Origin: Gp6-AA40 sp050742535
Lineage (GTDB): Bacteria; Acidobacteriota; Vicinamibacteria; Vicinamibacterales; UBA2999
Assembly (NCBI GenBank): GCA_050742535.1
Contig: JBOGIQ010000070.1
Location: 1-21,067, forward strand
DNA length: 21,067 nt
Direction of reading: 5' to 3'
In this document: piece by piece, positions 6,701-13,777 of the stretch
Numbering within the stretch: position 1 is the first letter of the stretch
Layout of the letters: every line of letters begins with the position of its first letter
Program-made: the position numbers and the translations under genes
The notes under the pieces: model-generated
What the model was told of the DNA's origin: nothing
Database searches by the model: none
What the model saw: only the letters and a program-made list of their open reading frames with translations

Positions 6701-9442
6701 GTCATCTACGACGCGCGCGATCTGCCCGTCGAAGAGACCGATGCACGTGGGTTAGTGATCGCGATCGCCCATGACGCCTTCGGCGTCCGGGTGAGGGAGA
6801 CCGTCGACCCGGGCGGTCTTGGCCTGGTCCACGCCTGGCAGCACGATGCGCTCGGGCGTCAGATCGCATACGTCGATCCCTCAGGCGCGACGACCTCCTT
6901 CGACTGGGACGGGCTCGGACGGCTTCGCGGGACCACGTACCCCGGTGGCATCAGCTCGCAACGGGAATGGGACAGCGCCGGCAACCTGCTCAGCGAGACG
7001 CTCGGCAGCGGCGTACGCTTCGAGTTCTCGCACGACGGCGCGGACAGGCTGCAGCGGATCCGCAACACGGCGGCCCCCCCCGGCGTCAGGCCGCTGCCCG
7101 ACCAACTCTTCGCGCGCGACGGGCTCGATCGCGTGACGTCGGCTCGGCTGGGCACTGATGAGGTCAGCCGCCGCTTCGACAGCTTCGGCCGTCTGCGCAG
7201 CGAACGCACGCGCGGAGCCGAGCTGCGCTGCGACTACGACGACACAACGGGCACGATGATCAAGATCTGGCCCGACGGTCGTACCGAGGAAGTTGGCACC
7301 AACCTCTCCGGGACGCCGGTGTCATGGCGCCGGACGGCTGCCGGCGCCCTCGGCGGTCCCGTCACGACGATAGCCACGCAGGCGGCGAGCGGACCGGATC
7401 TGCTTGGCGCGGCGACGCTCGCCGGCGCAGTCGAACTGACGGCGACCTACGACGACCGCAAGCGACTGTCGTCACTGGTCGCGACCAGTACCGCCGGACT
7501 GGCCGAGACAATCGCTCTGCGCTACGACACGACGGATCGCCGCCGCGTCGAGGTCGTCGAAGGGTCGGTGCCGGCGCTGTCGTACGCCGAGTACGACGAG
7601 CCCGGTCGGGTGACGCGCGTGGCACGAGGCGCAGCGCTCGCGCTTCCGAACGCGACGACGCAGGCCGACAACGACGCGGCGATCGTGGTCGCGGCAGCGG
7701 CCACCGCTATGGCCTCGCAGACCACGTGGGCCTACGACGATGCCGACGCCCGCCAGGTCGCCCGCGAGACCGGTCAGCCCGATCGGCTCTACGTCAACGA
7801 CGCGAGTCACCGGCCCCGGACAGCCGGCGTCGAGATCTTCGGTCACAGTGCCGACGGCGTTCGTCTGAGCGACGGACGCTTCACCTACGAGGCGGACGCA
7901 CTCGGACGGATCGTCGCCATCAAAACCGCCGCCGGCACGGTCTGCGAGCTCCGATACGACGCGCTGGGGCGGCCGAGCACCATCGCCGAAGCAGCACGCC
8001 CGGTCCGCTCATTGCACTGGTTTGCCGACCACGTCGAGCAGGAGAGCGAGGGCGCCATCGTCACGCGGCAGATCACCCGGCATCCGGGCACTGGCTCCGA
8101 AATTGCCCGCCACGTCGCCGGCGCGACCCGGTTCCCGCTCTGGGATGCCCGCGGCAACCTGACCGCGCTCGTCAACAGCGCCGGTGCGCTGCTCGAGAGC
8201 TATCGCTACGGCGCATTCGGCGAGCCCACGATCTTCGACGCCGCCGGCGCGCCCGTCGTGGCGTCGGCCTACGGCGTCGATCCGATCTTCGGCGGACAGC
8301 GCTATCTTTCCGACACCGGGCTCTACCTCTCGACGCGGCGGCTGATGGATCCCCGCCACGGCGTCTTCCTCTCGCTCGACCCGCTCGGTTACACCCGCTC
8401 GCCGTCGCTCTACGCCTATGCCGCGCAGGACCCGCTCAACCTGATCGACCCCGACGGCGAGTTCCCGTTCCTCGCGTTGTTCATCGTCATGGGGATCGGT
8501 GCGCTCGTGTCCGGTGCGCTCAATGCGACCCGCCAGGGGATCCAGATGGCCGAGAACCCCGCACGTCGCCGCGAGGGGTTCTCGTGGGGCGAGCTCGGCA
8601 TGAGCATGGGCATCGGAGCGGTCGCAGCTCCGGTGCTGGTGGTCGCTCCGGAGCTGGCGATCCCGCTTGCTGCCCTCGGCGTCTACAACGGCGTGGGCGA
8701 GTTCAAGAAGGGCAACAACCTGACGGGGGCGTTCGACATCGTGACGTCGATCGTCCCGTTCATGTCGACGAGCGCTCGCGGCGCAGCACTCGGGCGGGGC
8801 AGCTACATCGGGCAGTGGCGCGGGCTTGGGCCGAGCGTGCCTATGTCGATGCGGCTCGATCGTTTCAGCGCTATCGAGAAGAACCTGCTCGCGACGCTGC
8901 GGCCGTTGCCTTTCGGGGGCCGCAGAGTTGGCATCGGCATCGCCCGTAATAACCCAAACCAATCCGGACATGCCGGCGTCTTCGTCGATGACGCGCAGGG
9001 GAACCCGACCCTGTTCCACAAAAACGGTCGAGAGGTGGATGGTGTGAGCGTGGCCGACTGGCAGGTGGAGAGCCCGCTCCCCGGGAAATACCCGATCTTC
9101 AACCCGAGGAAGATGAAGTGGGAGTCCCGGGATTGGAAGTACGTGGAGTGGCGAGCTCCACGCCAGGTCGCCGAGGCGATGGCCGCGTACGCGGAAGCCC
9201 GCACGAACCCGCTCCTCCCCCCGGAGCCGTTCGTGCTGGGGAAACAGAGCTGCGGGAACTTCACGTCCGATGTGTTCGCCGCCGGAGGGGTCCGCGTCGC
9301 CGGAAACTTTGCGCGGGGCGTGTTCAATAACACCGTGGCGTTCATCGATGCCAGCGAAGCCGCGAGCATGGCGTATGCCGCCGGCTTCTGGACCGGACCG
9401 CTGGCGAGCAACGTGAACCGCAAGTGCTCGCCAGGCCGCTGA
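3710..9442 (+). CDS. RHS/YD-repeat protein with polymorphic C-terminal putative papain-like toxin domain
   Basis: A 1910-residue RHS protein. After an N-terminal region and a Pro-rich linker (about residues 85-160) comes a DUF6531-like start, DPVDIFSGAYFASEMDLEVP. It is followed by about 1,300 residues of YD repeats (G.L...DP.G....Y.YDA.G) that should form the RHS cocoon. The RHS-associated core ends near residue 1586 with SPSLYAYAAQDPLNLIDPDG. The 325 residues after it are unlike the core: two hydrophobic Ala/Gly-rich stretches (about 1586-1605 and 1630-1660), then a domain with SGHAGVF (His1754) and QSCGNFTSDVFAAGG (Cys1848). His before Cys in such contexts is typical of circularly permuted papain-like NlpC/P60 or LRAT enzymes, so a hydrolase or acyltransferase toxin is inferred. 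No PAAR domain, signal peptide, VgrG neighbour or downstream immunity gene is visible. The GTG at 3710 is the first start after the upstream stop but has a weak ribosome site. Confidence 0.92.
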   Translation: MRSLWSAVPDGREATVTVPPGSKPFPFEGDTYGPGSELTSSNDCRLVRFVRAAQDANPGAGVADRTPNAWEEVRAACPAGPNVTPGATSQTPPAPPPPQGNADSAVAQGAPAPTVPPLLMSTLPPLIPELIPSLSEEPRRPPPAQVDPAQVRETPQSPKLVSDPVDIFSGAYFASEMDLEVPNTLLPLAFVRSYRSGVAVFGPLGWNWDHNFNLYVRELATGDVALWRSLHEDVFVWDGAMYQPPRGVFELLERTAGRADGWALRGVRGTLMRFGRPPGWIDGERIPLVAIEDAHGNALRLSYGAEDRLVEVRDDHDRFLRLDYDDCGVLDAVSDHAGRRYVYGHNEETLQLESVTTPPTTDHPAGIIRRYHYADPALPPQLRHNIVRVEDADGRVFLENTYDEDPASLGFARVTEQLFGANRYQYCFTPLQWVPAESAWVNVAAVQVEVMNPDFGVETYTFNFRGDLLDERFRLVKDRSYRVIAIGYSYDEQGNVTAITSPGGGQQLDSYDTLHPDPRMRGLLRQRELTAATGFPAPSRIVWRGRYDPDYGLLTEEISERGAVTRYVYDFDLTPGAPDNSGKLKRIDYPLTTLPDGTTQKGQTIYEHAANGRVTAIEHPDGTRTELEYAPAGPDGGRLRRRTTDANGLALVESYEYDAFGYQAVTRDARGAGTVRTLNALGQVERITFPAVDGEIAEQRIRYDSDRRVAAFERPRGEYDDPVLNGQPIVDRFSRDVLGNPVEYVLAANTATPRRVRSKFDHRGFPVRTFTPDGTRTDRVYDERGKLIEETALGADGTRRTNRDAYDADGQITRVTGASGAATRYEHDGFGRLSRVFAPSGTRYDLAWDAGDVLESVRVTGVDQAGAMRLLGETRYRYDERGRRTHEIARAFDRDPAAAINVVSTFFHDEADRLSRTVDHRGAQTTYAFDGGGRLDSVIDPVGNEEQREYDANGNLTLIRRRDREPDGTISVRVVRQEWDERNRLSATIQPDGARSTVIYDARDLPVEETDARGLVIAIAHDAFGVRVRETVDPGGLGLVHAWQHDALGRQIAYVDPSGATTSFDWDGLGRLRGTTYPGGISSQREWDSAGNLLSETLGSGVRFEFSHDGADRLQRIRNTAAPPGVRPLPDQLFARDGLDRVTSARLGTDEVSRRFDSFGRLRSERTRGAELRCDYDDTTGTMIKIWPDGRTEEVGTNLSGTPVSWRRTAAGALGGPVTTIATQAASGPDLLGAATLAGAVELTATYDDRKRLSSLVATSTAGLAETIALRYDTTDRRRVEVVEGSVPALSYAEYDEPGRVTRVARGAALALPNATTQADNDAAIVVAAAATAMASQTTWAYDDADARQVARETGQPDRLYVNDASHRPRTAGVEIFGHSADGVRLSDGRFTYEADALGRIVAIKTAAGTVCELRYDALGRPSTIAEAARPVRSLHWFADHVEQESEGAIVTRQITRHPGTGSEIARHVAGATRFPLWDARGNLTALVNSAGALLESYRYGAFGEPTIFDAAGAPVVASAYGVDPIFGGQRYLSDTGLYLSTRRLMDPRHGVFLSLDPLGYTRSPSLYAYAAQDPLNLIDPDGEFPFLALFIVMGIGALVSGALNATRQGIQMAENPARRREGFSWGELGMSMGIGAVAAPVLVVAPELAIPLAALGVYNGVGEFKKGNNLTGAFDIVTSIVPFMSTSARGAALGRGSYIGQWRGLGPSVPMSMRLDRFSAIEKNLLATLRPLPFGGRRVGIGIARNNPNQSGHAGVFVDDAQGNPTLFHKNGREVDGVSVADWQVESPLPGKYPIFNPRKMKWESRDWKYVEWRAPRQVAEAMAAYAEARTNPLLPPEPFVLGKQSCGNFTSDVFAAGGVRVAGNFARGVFNNTVAFIDASEAASMAYAAGFWTGPLASNVNRKCSPGR

Positions 9443-9455
9443 CGATCGCCGCGCG

Positions 9456-11660
9456 CTAGCGCTTGCGGCTCCCGGACGGATTGCCCTTCGCCGGAGACTC
9501 CTTGGCGCGCGGCGCTCTGCCGAACCCCAGCGCAGCGAGCCGAAGCGTCACCGCCTCGGGTTCCGAGACGCCCAGGCGCTCGGCGAGCGCCCCCGTCGAT
9601 GTGGCCGCCACGGCCTCACGGTTGGGCGCGTCACCGGCGGGGCTGCCGGGGAGCGCGACCTCGGTCAACCGCTTCTCGGCGTCTGCGCCGAGCCCTTCGA
9701 TCGACTTCGCCGGACGAGCGAGCAGGCGGGTAAGGCGTGGGATCGCCCGCGTGAGCTCGGCGACGCGGGCGAGCGCCAGCTCACCGTCAAGGGCCGGCGC
9801 GCCAACCGGATCGCTCACCGACGAGGCCACGCGCGCCGTCTCGTTGACGATGAAGGTCCCGAGCTCGTTGGCAACGCGAGCGCTCATCGTTCTCGTCGTC
9901 GTGCCGACCCCGGTGCCCGTGCCGGGGATGCCGGGGTTGATAGCGACGCCACCGCTGCCGGTGGTGTCCCCGCCGCCACCACTGTTGTCGGAAGTGGAGG
10001 TCGAACCCCCGGATGATGACGAGTCGCTCCCGCTCACGGGTGGACGCTTGACGGCGACCTCGAGCTCGACCGGCAGCGGGACGATCTCGACAATCTTCGG
10101 CGGCGTCGACGGCTCATCGCAGCAGCAGAGCACGCGCGTCGTCACCAGGAGTACCTGCTTCTCCCCGGTCTTCTTCGTCTTCGTCTCCGAGCGCCAGTGG
10201 ACCCTGACCGTGCGGCGGGCGTAGCCGACGACGACGGCCTTCACTTCCTCGAACCCCGGCGCGTCGCTGCCGGTGGCACCGGCGATCAACCCGCCAAGCG
10301 TCCCGACGGGTCCGGCGAAGAGGCTTCCGGCCGCCGTCAGGGCGGCGGTGTTGCCGGCATCGCCGTTGCCGTTGCGGTAGCAGGCGTGACCCTGGGCCCG
10401 CGCGGTCAACGTGACCGAGCGGCTGTCCTGCGGCGGCCGCGGGTCCAGCACCACGTCGGTGGATCCGAAGAGCACTTCAACCGGGCCGATATCTACGACC
10501 TGTTTGACAACGTAGCCGGCGCGCGCTGTAGCCGAGTGCTGGTCGATGGAGGGGACGGACTGGTAGCAGTCGTAGTTAAACGAGAATCCAGGGTCGTTGC
10601 CTTCGGGGGCGGCGAGCTTGTTAGGGTCGAGCTCACTCGGGGGCAGGCCGACTGCACTGACCGACAGCTCGGTCGGTGGTTCCGACTCGTCGTAGTCGGT
10701 CTGGTCGATCACGGTCAGATGGCCGGTGTCGAGCCGCACCGACAGACACGGGAGCTCCTGCTTGGCGTCCTGGTTGACGATCAGGAAGAACTCCTGCATG
10801 CCGTCGATCTGACGAGGGCCACGAATGAAGCCGGAAGGCTCCTCCACGGCGTGCGGGCGCGGCGAGATGTAGAACATCACGCGGTTCGTACCCACGTGGT
10901 ACGCCTGAAGCAGGGTGTACATCTGGGTGATCTGGGTCGTATGGGAGAACGACTCGCGCGCCTCCCGGCCGGAGTCAGTGGATTCGATGCGCGAGCGGTC
11001 TTGCTGACCGAGCGATCGAGTTCCCATCTCGATGTTCTTCGAATAGGAGCCGCCGGCGCCGACGCCCGCACCGACTCCCGCGTACGACCCGGATACCTCC
11101 GCTTGACCGCTGACGCTGAAGCCCTTGTCGATGTCGACGACCTCCTGCGACTCGGTCGTCCCGCCGCTCTTGCGCACGTTGAGGTTCTCGAACGAGCGCG
11201 ACGCAACTTCGTTCGTGTCGGTCACCTGCTCGTAGAGCGCTCGTTGCGTCGGCTGCACGTCGGCGATATAGGGGTAATCGCGGACCGGAATGCCCTCTTC
11301 GTGCGGGGCGACCGTGACTTGGACTATGGCGCCGTTGCACGGGGCGAAGCTCTCGAGCTTCTTCTTCAGCTCGCGCGCCTCGCCGGTTGTCAAGACGCCG
11401 GTTTGGGCCAGCGCGCCCTGCACTTCGTCGGATTGGGGCTGGTAGCTCGAGATCGTGCAGCTGACCTTGTAGTAGATCAACCGGCGGCCCTTGTCGTACC
11501 GCTGGTACTCCTCGTCGGGCACGTACCGGAAGACGGCGATCGACGACTGCCACTTGGGTGGAGCCGTCTGATCGCATGGATTCGTGTCGGCCATGTCCTC
11601 TGTGTGGCAGATCCGCTCCCACGGGATGTCGGTCGGAAGATTCAGCTGGAAGCTAGACAT
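9456..11660 (-). CDS. Unrecognised 734-residue protein with Ser/Gly alternating segment
   Basis: No family recognised with confidence. Residues 1-180 are a mixed globular region with several cysteines. Residues 181-208 (FSVSGQAEVSGSYAGVGAGV, GAGGSYSK) alternate small/polar and hydrophobic residues, the pattern of a membrane-inserting beta-hairpin in beta-pore proteins, and are followed by a charged, probably helical stretch (RSRIESTDSGREARESF). About residues 240-545 are another globular part including QMYTLLQAYHVGTNRVMFYI and a CCC cluster. Residues about 560-600 are a Ser/Gly/Thr linker, then a helical Ala/Leu/Arg-rich tail. No signal peptide or long transmembrane helix. The start at 11660 is supported by AAAGG eight bases upstream. 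It is convergent with the RHS gene, with 13 bp between stops, and may be a partner of it, but that is inference. Confidence 0.75.
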   Translation of the reverse strand: MSSFQLNLPTDIPWERICHTEDMADTNPCDQTAPPKWQSSIAVFRYVPDEEYQRYDKGRRLIYYKVSCTISSYQPQSDEVQGALAQTGVLTTGEARELKKKLESFAPCNGAIVQVTVAPHEEGIPVRDYPYIADVQPTQRALYEQVTDTNEVASRSFENLNVRKSGGTTESQEVVDIDKGFSVSGQAEVSGSYAGVGAGVGAGGSYSKNIEMGTRSLGQQDRSRIESTDSGREARESFSHTTQITQMYTLLQAYHVGTNRVMFYISPRPHAVEEPSGFIRGPRQIDGMQEFFLIVNQDAKQELPCLSVRLDTGHLTVIDQTDYDESEPPTELSVSAVGLPPSELDPNKLAAPEGNDPGFSFNYDCYQSVPSIDQHSATARAGYVVKQVVDIGPVEVLFGSTDVVLDPRPPQDSRSVTLTARAQGHACYRNGNGDAGNTAALTAAGSLFAGPVGTLGGLIAGATGSDAPGFEEVKAVVVGYARRTVRVHWRSETKTKKTGEKQVLLVTTRVLCCCDEPSTPPKIVEIVPLPVELEVAVKRPPVSGSDSSSSGGSTSTSDNSGGGGDTTGSGGVAINPGIPGTGTGVGTTTRTMSARVANELGTFIVNETARVASSVSDPVGAPALDGELALARVAELTRAIPRLTRLLARPAKSIEGLGADAEKRLTEVALPGSPAGDAPNREAVAATSTGALAERLGVSEPEAVTLRLAALGFGRAPRAKESPAKGNPSGSRKR

Positions 11661-11668
11661 GCTGCACG

Positions 11669-11673
11669 CCTTT
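11669..11673 (-). promoter_or_regulatory. Shine-Dalgarno for the 11660 start
   Basis: AAAGG on the minus strand lies eight bases before the ATG at 11660 and supports that start. The 165 bp between this gene and the methyltransferase gene upstream of it hold no other recognised element. Confidence 0.5.
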
Positions 11674-11825
11674 CGGGACGAAACACGAGTTACATGGCTG
11701 GATGCTGGGACTCAAAGCGTCGAGAACAAGCGCGTAGTGTAAATGATCGCTAGAGATCGCACGAGGCGCGGCGCCACGACGGCTGCCGCTCTTTCCGATG
11801 ACCCAGCACCACACGCGAGGCGGGA

Positions 11826-12494
11826 TCAGCGCCTCAAACGGTGTCGCCACGCTCTGCTCCGCCAACTCGTCCGGCCGATCAGCGTGTCCGCGACGTATCC
11901 ATCGTCGCAGCCCAGCTCCGCGACCCACTGATAACCGCGTGCTTCGAGAAACCGTCTGATTTCGCTGCGCACAGCAAACCAATTGTGCTCGACGGTTAGC
12001 ACGCGGAACGTATATTGATCAAACGGAAACCCTTTCAGGATCCGCAACTCCGAGCCTTCGGTGTCGAGGCTCCAGTAGTCGATCACTCGCGGAGCGCCGC
12101 TGCCCTCAAGGAGCGAGCGCACCGATCGGGCGGAGCGTGCCACCGTAGGAAGCGATGTGCCCGCGCCCCCGAGCACAGTGTCCACCTGCTTGCGAAGCGA
12201 TGGGTGATAGTCCTCTACGGTGCCGCCTAGCGTATCCGCCTCGATGAAGTCGACCGTCGCATCACGGTCGTACAGACAACAGTTCACGCACAGGCAACTC
12301 CGGTTCAACCGCAGCTGCGCAAAGAAGGACTCGTTGGGCTCGACGCAGATGCCCCGCCAACCGTAGTCGCGCTCGAGCAGCAACGTGTTGCTGACCGTGA
12401 CGCCGTCCGAAGCACCGGAATCGAGAAAAAAGCCGCCGCGGAGGCCGCCGAGCATGGCGAGAGCAAACAGGTCTTGCCCGTACTGGGAGGTCAT
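11826..12494 (-). CDS. FkbM-family SAM-dependent methyltransferase
   Basis: A 222-residue methyltransferase of the FkbM type, a family that usually O-methylates sugars or small-molecule hydroxyls. Residues 22-31 (FFLDSGASDG) are the SAM-binding motif I, CVEPN (50-54) is the acidic motif II end, and DYWSLDTEGSELRILKGF near residue 147 is the family's signature around the conserved D.EG. Length is normal for the family. There is no signal peptide, so it should act in the cytoplasm. It is the last gene of a three-gene operon: its ATG overlaps the TGA of the oxygenase gene (ATGA, 12491-12494), so translation is probably coupled. With a repeat protein and a hydroxylase upstream, methylation of a newly hydroxylated side chain, or of a glycan on the repeat protein, is a reasonable guess. 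The substrate is not known. Confidence 0.88.
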   Translation of the reverse strand: MTSQYGQDLFALAMLGGLRGGFFLDSGASDGVTVSNTLLLERDYGWRGICVEPNESFFAQLRLNRSCLCVNCCLYDRDATVDFIEADTLGGTVEDYHPSLRKQVDTVLGGAGTSLPTVARSARSVRSLLEGSGAPRVIDYWSLDTEGSELRILKGFPFDQYTFRVLTVEHNWFAVRSEIRRFLEARGYQWVAELGCDDGYVADTLIGRTSWRSRAWRHRLRR

Positions 12495-13777
12495 GCCCGC
12501 CGGCGGCGAGCGAGCGCGAATGCCTGGGACCGCCAGGCGAGGCTCGGTTCGGCCGGCGCGACCGACGCGCGCTGCCGCGACACCTCGCGATGGTGGACGT
12601 CGTCGGTGCGTTCGCCATAGAGCATGGTGACGTTGACGCGGCGGTTCTCGTACTCCGGACGGAACCGGACCTCCGCCGTCGCATGGAACAGATCCGAGTT
12701 GAAGATGATCGCCCGGTTTGCGCGATACGGAATCGTCACCGACCGTGCCGCTTGCTGCTGTAGGAAGAATTGGATCAGCTCCGGGCTGCTGTTGTACATG
12801 TCGAAGTTCCAGTCGAGCGGCGCATCGACGTCGTGGACGATCAGTCCGCCGCTGCGGGGATCGAGGTTGGCTTCGGTCGGTGTGATCCAGATGTTCACGT
12901 TCACTGCTGCGAAGTCCGCATGGGTCGTGCTGTTACCGGGCAAGTGCGGAGCATTCTTGAAACCCCAGAGCTGACGCAGGGGGTGATCGCCGATGACATG
13001 CGGGAGCCGTTCGCGCAATTCCTCGGCAATCTGCAGCAGCAGCGGGCAGTTGAAGCCATCGAACAGAAACGCGCCCAGTCTTCCGTGCGCATAGCGGTTG
13101 CCGGACCATACCGTCGATTCGATGCAAAAGCGTCTCAGACTGGCCAGTGCCTCGTCGGTCAGAAAATCGTCGATCACGACCAGACCTGGAACCGTCTCGA
13201 CGTACCGGCGCTCCACGACGGCGGACCGCCAGGACTGCGACAGGGCGCCGCCGCTCACTCGAGGCGCATCAGAGATGTGCACAATGCGGTTGTAGACATG
13301 GCCGATCGCCTGGCGAGCGTCGTCGTCGAGTGGCACCTGTCCGTGCATGCCCTTGGAGGCGAGCTCGTCGGCGATCGTGCGGCATGCGTCGACCACCTGA
13401 GAGAATTCCGCCCCGAGCACGCCCTTGCTCTGCAAATAGAGAAACTGCTCGATGTCGTGCTGCAGCTTGCCACGGGTCAGAAAGACGTCGGCAGGAGCCA
13501 GCGGCACTCGCTGTTTCATCGCTCCATGCCAGGGGCTCCCCCAGCGCACGAGTGCAAGAAGATACGCGTACTCCCCCGCGAGCCAGAGATCGCGCGAGCG
13601 CATCGCCTCCGAGGTGAGATGGCTGAGCCAATTTGCGTCGTCCGCCGAGAACCCTTCCGCGAACGCCAGGTCAAGGCAGTCGGCGCGGCGGCCCTGCGCA
13701 ACGAGCAGTTGAATGCGATCGCGGAGCGACGCCGGCGTTGCGGTGTCAGTGTCTGACGCCGCGGGCTGCGGTTTCAT
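12491..13777 (-). CDS. Fe(II)/2-oxoglutarate-dependent oxygenase (prolyl 4-hydroxylase-like)
   Basis: A 428-residue protein whose C-terminal half carries the 2-oxoglutarate/Fe(II) dioxygenase fold. Visible iron ligands are His286-x-Asp288 (in NSTTHADFAAVN) and His365 (in NSDLFHATAEVRF), with Arg379/Arg380 (ENRRVNVTM) as the likely 2-oxoglutarate anchor. VVIDDFLTDEALASLRRFC near residue 200 is the usual start of the prolyl-hydroxylase-like domain. The N-terminal about 190 residues are helical and could form a substrate-docking domain; they are not typical of a minimal P4H. Its start overlaps the stop of the repeat-protein gene (ATGA at 13774-13777) and its stop overlaps the methyltransferase start. 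The predicted reaction is hydroxylation, and the tightly linked Pro- and Thr-rich repeat protein is the obvious candidate substrate. The fold is clear; the substrate is inferred. Confidence 0.87.
   Translation of the reverse strand: MKPQPAASDTDTATPASLRDRIQLLVAQGRRADCLDLAFAEGFSADDANWLSHLTSEAMRSRDLWLAGEYAYLLALVRWGSPWHGAMKQRVPLAPADVFLTRGKLQHDIEQFLYLQSKGVLGAEFSQVVDACRTIADELASKGMHGQVPLDDDARQAIGHVYNRIVHISDAPRVSGGALSQSWRSAVVERRYVETVPGLVVIDDFLTDEALASLRRFCIESTVWSGNRYAHGRLGAFLFDGFNCPLLLQIAEELRERLPHVIGDHPLRQLWGFKNAPHLPGNSTTHADFAAVNVNIWITPTEANLDPRSGGLIVHDVDAPLDWNFDMYNSSPELIQFFLQQQAARSVTIPYRANRAIIFNSDLFHATAEVRFRPEYENRRVNVTMLYGERTDDVHHREVSRQRASVAPAEPSLAWRSQAFALARRRRA

Noticed and set aside
9448..9469. Palindrome between the convergent RHS and minus-strand gene ends as a bidirectional terminator
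   Set aside because: The stem has internal mismatches, overlaps the stop codon and has no T tract on either strand; too weak to call.
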